A stretch of DNA of 64,000 bases from assembly GCF_029784155.1 (NCBI RefSeq), contig NC_073691.1, forward strand, positions 63,742,839 to 63,806,838. The letters are read 5' to 3'. Positions 44,731-56,000 of this stretch are shown piece by piece. The notes under the pieces were generated by a model that was not told the DNA's origin, did not search any database, and saw nothing but the letters and a program-made list of their open reading frames with translations. A program made the position numbers and the translations under genes. Within the stretch, counting starts at the first letter, position 1. Every line of letters starts with the position of its first letter. Origin of the DNA: Uranotaenia lowii (taxonomy: Eukaryota > Arthropoda > Insecta > Diptera > Culicidae).

Positions 44731-46122
44731 ATGCCGAGACCAGGGAAATACGTGCGCTTGAACTGGAGCTATGACGAATCCGACTGTACCAGTGTTGAAT
44801 CTGACGCACCGTCTTATCCGAGTACACAATCTAGTTTCGAAGAATTGAACTCCCCGAATAGTGATGGAAACACAGGTTACGCTGAACCCTCAAATTTCAA
44901 ACCCTCTAGTGAAGGTTGTATGGTATCAATCAATGAATCTCTAAAAACTGGGGCTGAAGGACGGCATCAAAACCGAGACAATGTCATAATTAGCAGAACG
45001 GAAACGGCCACAGGAGACGGCATTAGAAATCACGAGAAAGAAACAAACCATACTGCTTATAAACCAGCACAGAATGATGATATTCAAAAATTTGGCAATT
45101 GGCTTTCCGATGCGCTCGTTGCCTTTCAAAAAGGCCAAGCACCTCCAGCATTTAATAGCAACAACTCCCAAAGTGAATGCGCTCACCAAAGCCTGTCTTC
45201 TACTCACATCCCTGAGGAAACATCGTCAGTTACAACTAGGGTGCCCAATAGCATTCGTTGGGATCATGTGCGTCGTTTCCCAGATAACGTGCCGGCGAAT
45301 AAAATGTGGGAATCGTGGTGCAGGTTCTTTCAGAACTTCGAGATGGCAGCATCTCTTGGAAATGCGAATTCGCCAAAACAAAGAGCCCAACTCTTGTACA
45401 TTTCCCTGAGCGAACAACTCCAAGGGATAGTGAACGCTTTTTATTTGATGCCTAATTTATCTAGTTCTTCATGCTATGACGTATTCGTAAAAAACATCGA
45501 GACCCATCTTCTGTCCATGACAGACACTTCTGCTGAGCATGATAGCTTCCAAGCTATGAGGCAAGGGCTAGACGAATCGGTCGTGACTTTCCATTCGCGG
45601 CTTGTTGAAAAAGTTCGTCTCTGCGGATATAGCATCGAGGATCAACAAAAATTCGTCCGCACACAGCTCCTCAAAGGAATTACAAATCGTGAAGTAGCCA
45701 AATTTGCTAGGATCAGCGGCTCTGATATCAATTTCATAGTTCAATCTGCCACTCGGGAAGAAGCGGCTAATCTTGATGCGGGCCCGTCCAGTAGTGCGTT
45801 CGCAATCGACCGAAGAAGCAATCCACCCAGTCGTCAACCTTTGAAGCGAAACTACCGTGTTCAAGAGACCTTCAGAAACCACCCTTCTAGGTATTCATCT
45901 AGGTACCATCCAGCGTCAGATTCAAACCAGCGATCCCGTTGCTCCGATTGCAATAATGTAACTCATCGTTTTGGTAAATGTCCAGCTTTCGGTGCTATTT
46001 GCAAGCGGTGTGGTAAAAAGAATCACTATGCCAGATGCTGTCCGGATGACAGAACAAGTCCAATCAAGTCAGATGTTAAACCGTATGATGTACCTGAAAA
46101 AAAGAGAAGCGAACAGGTATAA
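44731..46122 (+). CDS. Gag of a Ty3/Gypsy-type retrotransposon
   Basis: Structural protein that would package the element RNA. I choose ATG 44731 (GAAAATGCCGAGACC, a favourable insect context) over in-frame upstream TTG codons. The product is 463 residues: an acidic, Ser-rich N-terminus (about 1-170), a capsid-like region from NKMWESWCRFFQNFEMAA (about residue 188) through SRLVEKVRLCGY and QLLKGITNREVAKFARIS (to about 345), an Arg-rich linker, then two CCHC zinc knuckles, CSDCNNVTHRFGKC and CKRCGKKNHYARC (about 404-436). Two knuckles are common in the Mag group of insect Gypsy-like elements. There is no internal stop. The stop codon TAA lies only three bases after a GT donor, see the entry for 46117-46215. 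Confidence 0.9.
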   Translation: MPRPGKYVRLNWSYDESDCTSVESDAPSYPSTQSSFEELNSPNSDGNTGYAEPSNFKPSSEGCMVSINESLKTGAEGRHQNRDNVIISRTETATGDGIRNHEKETNHTAYKPAQNDDIQKFGNWLSDALVAFQKGQAPPAFNSNNSQSECAHQSLSSTHIPEETSSVTTRVPNSIRWDHVRRFPDNVPANKMWESWCRFFQNFEMAASLGNANSPKQRAQLLYISLSEQLQGIVNAFYLMPNLSSSSCYDVFVKNIETHLLSMTDTSAEHDSFQAMRQGLDESVVTFHSRLVEKVRLCGYSIEDQQKFVRTQLLKGITNREVAKFARISGSDINFIVQSATREEAANLDAGPSSSAFAIDRRSNPPSRQPLKRNYRVQETFRNHPSRYSSRYHPASDSNQRSRCSDCNNVTHRFGKCPAFGAICKRCGKKNHYARCCPDDRTSPIKSDVKPYDVPEKKRSEQV

Positions 46123-46215
46123 ATATTTGGTCCTTTATTTGTAGTTGGTTGAAATATAAGAAACTTTTTATTTACAAAATTTAAAACCTTTCTTTTCTTT
46201 AACAACCCGTTTCAG
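46117..46215 (+). other. Intron-like 99-bp spacer between gag and pol
   Basis: The spacer starts GTATAA directly after gag codon CAG and ends CTTTCTTTTCTTTAAC...GTTTCAG, with a pyrimidine tract and a branch-like TTTAAC. Its length is a multiple of three, but it contains in-frame TAA and TGA. Removing it would join gag in phase 0 to NVYSLSLDDVLI and the protease DSGAD motif. Unspliced RNA would give Gag alone, spliced RNA a Gag-Pol fusion. This is inferred from sequence only. Confidence 0.6.
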
Positions 46216-49200
46216 AATGTCTATTCACTGTCACTCGACGATGTGTTAATTAAGTGTAGTCTGGGGAGTTCTAGACCTGTTGAGTTTCTAATTGATTCCG
46301 GGGCAGACGTCAACGTCAGCTGGAAAAGATTGGGATCGCCTTAAAAATGAAATGGTTCTGGGCCAAGCGGAACTTCGAATGATCGACCACTCTCGATTTA
46401 AAGAACTGAAAGCTTATGCTACTGATGTACCTTTGCCGCTGGAGTGCGCCTTTACAGCTATGGTTGACGTCGTAGGACATTGTAAACCGAATATTCAAGC
46501 AGATTTTCTAGTAGTACAGGAAGGCCGTCGATCAATCCTAGGGCGAGTGACAGCCAGCGACCTGAGGCTATTAGAGGTGGGAGCAATGGTTAACAACTGT
46601 GAAAATTTGTCCAACACAGTAAATTTCCCTAAAATCCCAGGCGTAAAAATAAGTTTTAGCATCGATCGAAGCGTGCCTCCTGTCAGAAACGCTTATTACA
46701 ACGTTCCTGCAGCACTTCGAGATGGAGCCAGACGAAGACTTGCTGAAATGGAAGCAAGAGGAATCATCGAAAAGGTAACAAAAGCCCCCAAGTGGATAAG
46801 TGGTATGTCCGCCGTACCCAAGGGAAAAAATGATTTTCGCCTTGTGGTCAATATGCGCGCTCCAAATAAGGCGATCAATAGGGAATATTTCCGCCTCCCT
46901 TTGATAGATGAGATGAAGGTAAAACTTCATGGGAGCAAATATTTTTCAAAGTTAGATCTGAGCAATGCGTTTTACCATCTCGAGCTCGATGACGAATCAA
47001 GGGAATTGACAACCTTTTTGTCAGAAGGAGGAATGTACAGATTTACGCGCTTAATGTTCGGTGTTAACTGCGCACCGGAAGTGTTCCAAAAGGAAATGAG
47101 CCGCATATTGGAAGAAATACCCAAGGTTATCGTTTATATAGATGACATTTTAATTTTCGGGAGTACACTACCAGAACTTCATTCGACAGTGAAAATAGTT
47201 TTGGAAGCCTTAGAAAAGAACAACCTCACCCTAAATCTCGAAAAATGCGAGTTTGATAAAACCGAGATAAAGTTTCTGGGTCACCTACTTAATGAAAGCG
47301 GATTCCACATCGACGACGACAAAGTGAAAAGCATTCAAGAATTTCGAGAACCAGCCAGCGCGTCCGAGTTGCGCAGCTTCCTTGGTTTGGCATCATTTTT
47401 GAGCCCTCACATTAACAACTTTTCGGAAATTTCCAGTGCTCTGTGGGCAGTTGCGACTACCAAAACTTGGAGCTGGGGCCCTGTTCAAATTCAGGCGTTT
47501 AACGACGTAAAAGATTGTATAATAAATTGTACCAACACATTGGGCTATTTCTCCAATAACGACCGCACTATCCTATATACGGACGCATCACCTAATGCAC
47601 TAGGTGCTGTTCTAGTTCAGGAGGATGCAAACAAGGTGGCACGAATAATCAGCTTTGCGTCAAAAGCTTTGACAGAAACCGAGAAAAGATACGCCCAAAA
47701 TCAGCGTGAAGCGCTAGGTGCTGTCTGGGGAGTCGAACGATTCTCCTTCTTCCTTTTTGGTCGCCACTTCACGCTTCGGACCGATGCACAAGGAGTAGCT
47801 TTTATACTCAATCGTTCACGTGAAAATTCAAAAAGAGCGCTCACTCGTGCAGACGGTTGGGCATTGCGTTTGAGTCCGTACAGCTACGACGTCGAGTACG
47901 TCCGTGGGCGTGAAAATATCGCGGATCCATCCTCGCGGCTGTATGACGGTAAAGACGGCCCATTTGACGAGGATTTCAGCCCCTGGGAAGTCGCATCACT
48001 AAACTTCAACACATCCGGATTTTTGACAGAAAGTCATATACGTGATAGCACTTCCTGCGACGATACTTTACAAAAGGTTCTAGTAGCCCTTGATTCTGGA
48101 ACTTGGCCGCTCGATTTAGGTAGCTTCAAGGCGGTCGCCGATGATTTGTCAGTGCAAAGGGGGATTCTTATTAAACGTGGGTGTGCTGTCATCCCGAAGT
48201 CATTACAAAATCTTACACTAAATGTGGCACACAAAGGACACCCCATGGCTTCGAAGATGAAGAGCATCCTCAGAGAAAGAGTTTGGTGGCCTGGAATAAC
48301 CGCAGACGTGGAAAAATGGGTCCAAGCTTGTCAGCTGTGTGCAACGTGTGGCAGGCCAGAGAAACAAACGCCAATGAAACGATTGTTCGCCCCGAAAAAC
48401 GTTTGGCAAACAATCGCTCTAGATTTTAATGGCCCGTACACTGCTTACGGTGGGATTTCCATATTAGTTGTTGTAGACTACCGTTCGAGATACCTTATAG
48501 CCCGACCAGTCAAATCAACCAGTTTTGACCATACCAAAAAGGTCCTAGACGAAATTTTTGACAAGGAAGGATATCCAGAAAGCATAAAAACAGACAATGG
48601 TCCTCCATTCAACGGGCAAGAATATAAGGATTATTGCACCGAACGCGGAATCAACTTGATTTACTCTACCCCATACTATCCGCAACAAAATGGCTTGGTT
48701 GAAGGATATATGAGAATAATCAACAAAGCTATGGCAGCAGCTTTAAGCACTGGAACTGACTACGGAGAAGAACTTCAAGCTGCTGTTCAAGCCCATAACT
48801 CGGCGAAGCACACGGTGACTCAGGTCCCCCCCGAAGAAGTCCTAATGAGACGAAAAGTAAGGCGTCGGTTGCCTCTACTGCGTCCAGGAAAGGCCAGATT
48901 CAGGGACAAGGCCCTAGACGAGAGAGACCGCAAATCAAAAATCAAGGGAAAGGAATTGGCAGATTCCCTTAGAAAGGCTCGTAAATGTCGAGTAAAAGTA
49001 GGAGACGTCGTGGTTTTGGAAAGAACGATGAAAACTAAAGGCGAAACGAGATTCCACCCTAACAAGTTTACCGTTATGAAGGAGCACAACGGTAACCTTT
49101 TGCTTAAGGATAAGGATGGCGTAATCGTGAGGCGACACGTCTCCCAAACACGACGCGTTTATGAGTGGAAAGTGTTCGGTCAAAAGCTACCCGACATAGA

Positions 49201-49363
49201 ATCTTCTGAGACAAGAAAAACCCTATCGACAGCGAAAACACCTCAAAACGATTCCCAAACAGCAGAACCAAGGCGCTCTGCCAGAGAAAAGAAGACACCC
49301 GATCACCTAAAGTTGTACGTAAGAATATGCGAGCAAGAAACGAGTGACCGCACTAAACTTTAA
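46216..49363 (+). pseudogene. Pol polyprotein of a Ty3/Gypsy-type retrotransposon, one frameshift
   Basis: Protease, reverse transcriptase, RNase H and integrase in the Gypsy order. The frame opening at 46216 carries VEFLIDSGADVNV, the protease active site. About 46305-46320 the frame changes, and the rest (over 1000 residues) is open to 49363. RT: FRLVVNMRAPNKAINREYF, KYFSKLDLSNAFYHLELD, FGVNCAPEVFQKEM and the catalytic YIDD (about 47135). RNase H: ILYTDASPNALGAVL (about 47573). Integrase: zinc-binding HKGHP...CQLC (about 48233-48345), then LDFNGPY, KTDNGPPFNG and NGLVEGYM with 35 residues between the second Asp and the Glu. No chromodomain or env follows. The only visible lesion is the protease frame change. 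It could be decay, a sequence error or, less likely, recoding. Confidence 0.88.
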
Positions 49364-49560
49364 CTACTACATCAAAAGGAAATAAAATAGTCTCTTCTTA
49401 AAAAAAATCTTATTATTATTTATAACTTACCAGCAAACTGGTGACTGGAATTTATGTAACGGCGTTTTTTTTCTCCAGGGGTTCGGTTTTTAGAAATGCA
49501 TTTTTGATGATTCATGCAGATCGGAGCTTACTGGAGTCCAGTTCACAAGACCACATTAAT
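49364..49560 (+). other. 3' flank of the Gypsy-type element, LTR not found
   Basis: AAAAGGAAATAAAATAG at 49374-49390 could be a polypurine tract. I could not find a segment shared with the leader at 44533-44730, so the LTR limits remain open. ATT-rich repeats follow at about 49409-49423. Confidence 0.35.
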
Positions 49561-50165
49561 ATTTTGCGTAGCTGCATTGAATTCCCGTACGGGTGTCCAC
49601 TTCACAAAACTCGCCCAACCACCCTCAAGTTTGGGCATCAGGAAATGAACGTAGAGGGTTTTCTGTTTTGATAGCGCTGGTTCGACATTGACTGATTACT
49701 CCCACCATTCCAAGAAGTAAATTTCCACGAATAGGATGATCGAATACCACTGTTGAGTTGGATTGCCAGCCTGAATGGCATTAGATCGGGTTGGCGTTCC
49801 ATAGCGTAGGCTGGAGCAGCCTTGTATGCAATCGGTCGTTTCAGAATTCCTGACCTCCAGATAGTTTCGCTCAGTTCTTTCCATCACCGGAGTTGGGCGT
49901 TCAATTTTCACCAGCATCGTCACTCAACTGTTTTTTTTTTCAAGTTACCGGAAATACTATAATAATAATAATTGCTGAAAAATAGATAAACAAAGATTAA
50001 CATATTAACCGTACTCACCTTTACTAAACTCCTGCAGTATTTTGAAAGATATTTCGTGCAAAGTCCGGTTAAAGTAGCATTTCGTTGTGAGTTTCGCTTT
50101 TTTTCGGAAAAGAAGAAAGAATGAAACCGTTTGTTTTCATGACGTCGGATGACGTCTATCAAATC
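49561..50165 (-). other. Candidate host-type gene fragment of unknown function
   Basis: On the minus strand a donor AAAG-GTGAGT (about 50018) and an acceptor CTATTTTTCAG (about 49975) would define a short first intron after a leader containing TTTCTTCTTTTCC. Beyond it, ATG 49917 opens MLVKIERPTPVMERTERNYL and runs 73 codons to TAA at 49696-49698. The same frame reopens after this stop as KTLYVHFLMPKLEGGWASFV, ending in NAATQNINVVL near 49562. The composition looks protein-like, but I recognise no family. A small second intron over the stop is possible (acceptor-like AATCAG at about 49690). It could equally be a decayed gene. Confidence 0.3.
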
Positions 50166-51240
50166 AACTCTGACAGTTAGGCGTTACCGAAGTATCATCA
50201 ATGACCGTCAACGACTGTCGAACTGCGTTATGTTACGTTATGCAATTTCGATAACTACCACACTGAGAAAAATAATGTCCATAAAATGTTTATGACAATT
50301 TTGAAAAACTTACAAAGATAAGTAGCAATAAAAAGCGAACTTTTTTTTGTTTTTTTTCTATAGAGAAGAGGGGGAATGTAAGTATTGGGTTAACAGTGTA
50401 TGATTCACACTCTACGATTTGACGTCTTCATCCGATCACCCCTCGTCAATTTGACACGGGCTCCCGGTTTGACTGTTGGTCCCTTTCGTTATCCTTCCCT
50501 GCATCCCTCTCACTCACTCATACGGCTCTACCGGTTCACGCATGGCATCGTCATTCGATCGCGAGTAAGCTACCCGTCAGGTAACAAGTCAATGTTCGGT
50601 CAACTCTCAAGTGTGGGGAAAACCGAGTAACCGGAGATTTTCCACGTGGACGTAAATTCCCAAATTTTACAGGTGGATTAATAGTACTAACTTGATCGCA
50701 TTGTCACACAATGAGAATTACAGATAGAAAGTTTGTGTCTTCCGCAAAGTTGTAGCTTATTTTATAACAAAAATCTTTGCAAAATATTCAAGAAAGGTTT
50801 GAAAAACTATAAACTGCTGCATTATGCGACGACGCGATCAAGTTAGTGCGATTATTAGCCCATACACCGTTCACGATATATCAATGAAATGCGAAAAAAA
50901 TCACACATTCAGTTGCGGACAACTCATCACAGTCAACTCGTATCGCGTAACAATCTTCTACAAACTTGTTTGTCATTATTTGAATTACAATTCCTGAAAT
51001 TCTGAGCTTTCTAGCATACTGGAAAAATAGTTTAGAACACAACGAGTGAAAGTATGTCGATTTTTCATACATTTTGCCGAAAATCTCCATACAAATTTCA
51101 AGTCCTTTGCGCCAGCTCGTGCTTCTTCCAAATGACCTGAAATTTTCAGAAAGTCATTTTTTCACCTAAATGCACCAACCTAGGGGGTGCCGCGTTGAAA
51201 AAAATGTTGAAAAAATCATCCCATACAAATTTGGGCCAGT
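50166..51240. other. Unannotated region
   Basis: I see no supported gene. The stretch ends at the 5' truncation point of the RTE-type copy 2. Confidence 0.4.
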
Positions 51241-51242
51241 CT

Positions 51243-52628
51243 AATGCCCCATCTACAAGAAGGGCGACAAATTGGACTGTGAGAACTACGGAGCGATCAC
51301 TGTCCTCAATGCCGCCTACAAAGTGCTGTCCCGAATTCTACTCCGCCGTCTAACGTCACAAGCAAACAGATTCGTGGGAATTCATCAGGCCGGCTTCATG
51401 GAGGGACGGTCTACGACGGATCAGATATTCACATTACGGCAAATCCTCCAAAAATGCCGGGAACACCAAGTCCCCACGCACCATCTATTCATCGACTTCA
51501 AAGCCGCATACGACACGATCGACCGTAACGAGCTATGGAAAATCATGGACGAGAACGGCTTTTCCGGGAAGCTGATCAGACTGATCAAGGCGACGATAGA
51601 TGGAACGCAGTGCTGTGTGTGGATCTCAGGCGAATTGTCGAGTTCATTCGAATCACGCAGGGGGCTTCGACAAGGTGATGGTCTATCCTGCATGATGTTC
51701 AACGTGGCGCTAGAAGATGTTATTCGACGAGCGGTGGGCGAAATGCGGGGCACGATTTTCAACAGATTCAGTCAACTTATCTGCTTTGCCGATGACATTG
51801 ATATAGTCGGCAGATCATCTGCGGCGGTGGAAGACATCTACCGCAAACTGAAACGCGAAGCAGGAAGGATTGGGTTGATGATTAATACGTCCAAGACGAA
51901 GTACATGCTGGCCTGCGGATCTGAGACCGACCGAACCCGCTTGTCCAGTAATAACAAGGTCACGATCGACGGCGACGAGCTGGAGATAGTCGAAGACTTT
52001 GTCTATCTCGGCTCACTGGTGACCGCAGACAATGACACCAGCCGTGAGATCCGGAGGCGAATTATCAGCGGAAGTCGTGCCTACTATGGACTCCACAAGC
52101 AACTGCGGTCGAGAAGACTTAGCCCTCGCACGAAGTGTAACCTGTATATGACGCTCATTAGACCGGTTGTTCTCTACGGGCACGAGACATGGATATTGCT
52201 CGAGGAGGACCTGCGTACACTCGGAGTATTCGAACGACGAGTGTTAAGAACCATCTTTGGCGGCGTACAGGAGAACGGAGTGTGGAGGCGAAGGATGAAC
52301 CACGAGCTCGCGCGACTCTACGGCGAACCCAGTATCCAGAAGGTGGTGAAGGCTGGCCGGATACGCTGGGCGGGACATGTTGCGAGAATGCCGGATGACT
52401 GTCCTGCAAAACAGGTGTTCGCCACGAATCCGGTAGGAACAAGACGAGCGGGGGCGCAACGAGCGAGGTGGTTAGACCAAGTGGAGCGTGATCTGGCGAA
52501 CGTGGGGTGCTCGAGGAATTGGAGAACGATTGCCATGGACCGAGTGAATTTTAGGAATTATGTTCGTCAAGTTATGTCGTGAGACGGAATACTATGAAAA
52601 TAAAATAAATAAATAAATAAATAAATAA
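51243..52628 (+). mobile_element. RTE-type non-LTR retrotransposon copy 2, 5'-truncated
   Basis: Similarity to the family begins abruptly at CPIYKKGDKLDC (from 51245), so the endonuclease and the first part of RT are missing, as expected from incomplete reverse transcription. The 3' end is a run of AAAT units (about 52596-52628). Simple-repeat tails instead of long poly(A) are usual for RTE elements. A clear target-site duplication was not found. Confidence 0.85.
51245..52582 (+). CDS. Reverse transcriptase, C-terminal part, RTE-type (partial ORF)
   Basis: Uninterrupted for about 445 codons. Visible in order: NYGAITVLNAAYKVLSRIL (template binding), HHLFIDFKAAYDTIDRNEL with the first catalytic Asp, RRGLRQGDGLSCMMFNVALE, the active site CFADDIDIVG (about 51782-51811), SKTKYMLAC, VYLGSLVTADND, then the connection region LIRPVVLYGHETWILLEEDL and the C-terminal RWAGHVARMPDDCPAKQVF, typical of RTE/JAM1-type proteins. 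There is no real start codon because the 5' part is lost, so the ORF is a fossil in spite of being open. The intact reading frame suggests a younger insertion than copy 1 at 226-1730. Confidence 0.88.
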   Translation, partial: CPIYKKGDKLDCENYGAITVLNAAYKVLSRILLRRLTSQANRFVGIHQAGFMEGRSTTDQIFTLRQILQKCREHQVPTHHLFIDFKAAYDTIDRNELWKIMDENGFSGKLIRLIKATIDGTQCCVWISGELSSSFESRRGLRQGDGLSCMMFNVALEDVIRRAVGEMRGTIFNRFSQLICFADDIDIVGRSSAAVEDIYRKLKREAGRIGLMINTSKTKYMLACGSETDRTRLSSNNKVTIDGDELEIVEDFVYLGSLVTADNDTSREIRRRIISGSRAYYGLHKQLRSRRLSPRTKCNLYMTLIRPVVLYGHETWILLEEDLRTLGVFERRVLRTIFGGVQENGVWRRRMNHELARLYGEPSIQKVVKAGRIRWAGHVARMPDDCPAKQVFATNPVGTRRAGAQRARWLDQVERDLANVGCSRNWRTIAMDRVNFRNYVRQVMS

Positions 52629-53064
52629 GTACTGGTAGGTCCAATGCCAGCCATCTGTGTACTTGCCGTACTGTCTGCCAGGCAGTAATAACTTCCAATA
52701 GTACTCACTTGATACTTTGGAAGTGACCACGCCAATTGCTGATCATTGGTCAATGACCCCCCCCCCCCCCCCCCCCCCGCCATACCACATATGGATTCCA
52801 GATATTCTGCACGCCCGACCAAAGCCCAGAAGAGCCAGGAATTATCCAACTTACATTCCCGTTAAATCCAGTAGCCAGCAGTCGATTGTCCAATTGTTGT
52901 ATGTACCTACCTCTCCGTCTATTGCGACCTTTAATTAGTGCAAATTTATTTTCATTCTGCCTGAAAACAAGAGGATTTGTGTACCGCGCCGTCTTAAAAA
53001 GAATAGCAAAAGTGAAAACCAAAACAAGGTTAGGGTCACCAACAGTCGTTTAAGGTGGCCAGTA
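52629..53064 (-). mobile_element. Interior of LTR element B, related to element A
   Basis: On the minus strand the interior starts TACTGGCCACCTTAAACGAC right after the LTR end, as in element A (TACCGGCCACCTTAAACCAC). About the first 50 bp are similar, and the CTGGCAGACAGTACGG module lies near 52675. A run of about 22 C at 52757-52778 is polymorphic-looking. A minus-strand ORF at 52750-53022 is mostly a translation of this run. No 3' LTR was found; the RTE-type copy abuts here. Confidence 0.6.
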
Positions 53065-53099
53065 TGTTGATTCTCAACAGAAATGGTCACTGTGAGATG
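53065..53099 (-). repeat. LTR of element B, downstream part, split by a hAT-type element
   Basis: It continues from 56490-56684 once the hAT-type insert and its duplication are removed. It ends GAATCAACA, giving the CA end of the LTR. Confidence 0.65.
53092..53099 (+). repeat. Target-site duplication GTGAGATG, left
   Basis: Exact match to 56482-56489. Confidence 0.88.
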
Positions 53100-56000
53100 C
53101 AGGGGCGGTCCTAGAGTTGGCTCTTTGGGGGGGGGGGGTGATTTTACAAATTTTCAAAAATCAGTCAATAAGAAGGATCGTAAATATCCGGCGAAAAAAC
53201 GTTTATTTTTAGGAACAGAGTTGATGAGGGGGGGGATAGGGTTTACAGTTGCAAATTAAACTTGTATTTTGTAGGCTTGTATAGTTATAGGTTTGTAATT
53301 GGAAAAATTTGAAATTAGAGAAAAACAGTGAAAACTTTAACAAATTTTTTCAATACACTTACTTTGATATCCTTTTATAAAACAATCTGCGAATCTTAGA
53401 TGTTCAATGCGAAAAAGTGTTGATAAAAAGATTTTTTTCGTAATTTTTACAATTGGTAGTTTTAAAATTATAACTTAAAGAATTCTTTAAAGAATTTTCC
53501 GATATAAATGTCATTTAGCAAATGAAAATAAAACACACATTTCCGTAGAAGGAAATTTAAAAAAATCTTCAAGTTATCCACAATATTTTTACTGGGCATC
53601 TTTATATCAGCGAAAGACTTCGCCAAAATTTTAATGATTCTCATTTTCAACAACTCCAAAACAATTATTTGAGAAAAGTGTTCGTTAATAGTTGCTCTGA
53701 ATTGAAAACTGAATATTTAATTATTTTTCTGAAGTATTTGGCTGAATCGTTGTTCAAAAGTATCGAATTATTACTAATTCTTGTTCCACTTCTTCAATTT
53801 TTAAATATAAATTTAATTCTAAATAAGATCATCAAAATCATATTTTTAGATATGAAGCTTTTGGAACTTCATTTTTAATTGTTTTTTTCTTGAATTTCAA
53901 GCTCTCATACTAGATTTTTAATTTTATTGTAACTGAATCCAAAAAAAATAGTAACTAATTTGCAACGAATAATTTATGAAAAAAGTGAAAAGTAGTATTT
54001 TCACTTTCTTCATGCTCTCAATATTTCCAAACTTCAGAGTTTCTGAAGGTTAATACTATTTCAATATTTCAGTGAAAAATCATTATCAATCGCTATTGAA
54101 ATACGCAAACTTTCAGATTCAGAACGGATTTTTAAACCTAAATTATTAAGCTGAACTTCTACTCCAAATTTTAAATTTTATTGTGTAGATGAGCTAAAAA
54201 CAGTGTGAATCCTGAAATCCAGCCGAGTTGGTCAAATATTAGAAAAATGTCATCCGAATGTTCAATTTGAGCAATTGCCTTGTTTACGAGAAAATAGTCG
54301 GGGATGGCGGAATAGTTTTATCTCACCTAGGAAAAATTAAAAATATGCAAGTTTTTGGAGCCTAAGCTTAAAAAAAAAAGATTTTGGAAATAAATTTCTG
54401 AACTCGATTTTTTATCGGATTTTATCCATTACCTCTAGTTTCGCAGGTAACGCGAGCCTTTTACAGCTTTGGAGCAAAAGTACTAATCAAAGCAGGTGAA
54501 AACACTATTTTTTTTTCAAGTTTTGTATAGAATTTGAAGCATAACTAACATCAAGTTTCAACCAATAATCTAAGTTTCATATTTTTAATGTAATTTTTTA
54601 TTGCCATAAAATCTCCATAATTGGAATTTATTTTTATAATTTTAATCATAATTTTAATCATCTCAGAACAACTTACCTAATCGTAAACATTTTTTACATA
54701 ATTAACTTAATTTTGAGAGTTTTAAATTAAAGAATGGATTTAAAAAAAAACAATTGATCATTATTGAAATTGTTTAATTGTGATAACAGCTCAAAATGCA
54801 TGACGCCCTTCGAGTCAAAGGGGTATAAGTGCAAACGAGCCTTCGAAAGAAGAATAAATGATTGATTTAACTCATTTCGGGAAAACACATTTTTTATTTT
54901 ATGCGTTAGGCCATTTTGCATATATACCAAAAATTTGTATTTCTTTTTCAATGTTAAAGTATGGTAATTAAAATTCAAAAAATCTTAAAAATTACCAAAT
55001 CATGAAGATTTGTTTTATATCAATAAATCAAAATCGATCATTTTTGTAACGCCTAGGCAAATACAATCAAATTTATTTTTTTCAAAAACGTTCCAAAATG
55101 AGAAATTATTTTTAAAAAAAATTCTAAAAATTTAAAATGTATCTTTTCAATTTAAATTGTCTGTTCAGTTTCGGTGTCTTTAGTTCATAAAAAAATATGA
55201 GTTATGGAGATGCACTCTGTAAAAATCGAAGCTTGCAATGAAAAATAAACCAAGAAATGGAAATGAAGTACTAGATGTAGGCAACAGAAATCAAATCTGT
55301 TCAGGGGAAGGGGATAAGGATTGCCAAATATCCACACTTGTGCACAGAAATGAAGAAGGGGGTAAAAATCTTTATTTTTGTCCACGTGGTATCTGAACGG
55401 CCCCAAAGCCAATTTAACACTTAAAGGCTCAAGGCTCAAAGGATCGAGATATGTTGATCCATCAAACATGGAGCCAACCCGATCTGCAATAACTAGTAAG
55501 ATAACAAAGTTATGGTCGAAACAAGTTTGTACTATACTACAAGTTTTGTACGTATACTACAGGTATTTATTGAACATACCGACTATTTGGTGAACATTAT
55601 CAAAAAATGATCGAACTATAGCTAAAGTTTGAACGAAGTTAGTCTGAAAAAACATTTTCACTAAATATCGAAAAGCGAAAAAAAAACTCATGAGCATTAG
55701 AGACTTATCAGATTAGCGAAACGTTGTTGTTGACAGAGATACGCACGAAATTAAATTGCATGTTTCGCATGATCCCAAACTTTTTGCCGATACACCATAC
55801 TGAGGGGTGGGCCCAAACTTTTGATCGATAACTCAAGTAGCTATTTTGTCTATTTAAAGCACTATGCAAGTTTTGATATTTAATCATAAAAGATTAAAAT
55901 GCAACTCAAATTTTTAAATTCGGTCCACCCAAACCTGAACAAATCGGGTTTAAATATAAAGTGCGATTTTTTGGAAATTTTCCAACTTTAAGTCAAGTTT

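Noticed and set aside
46292..46294. Separate start of Pol at a TTG
   Set aside because: Pol frames of this type are made as part of a fusion; the position is only the edge of the open frame after the frame change in the protease.
49364..50300. 3' LTR of the Gypsy-type element
   Set aside because: I searched for sequence shared with 44533-44730 and found none; the 5' LTR is probably inside the N gap.
52750..53022. 90-codon minus-strand ORF with a glycine run
   Set aside because: The run is a translation of a poly-C tract inside the non-coding LTR element B.
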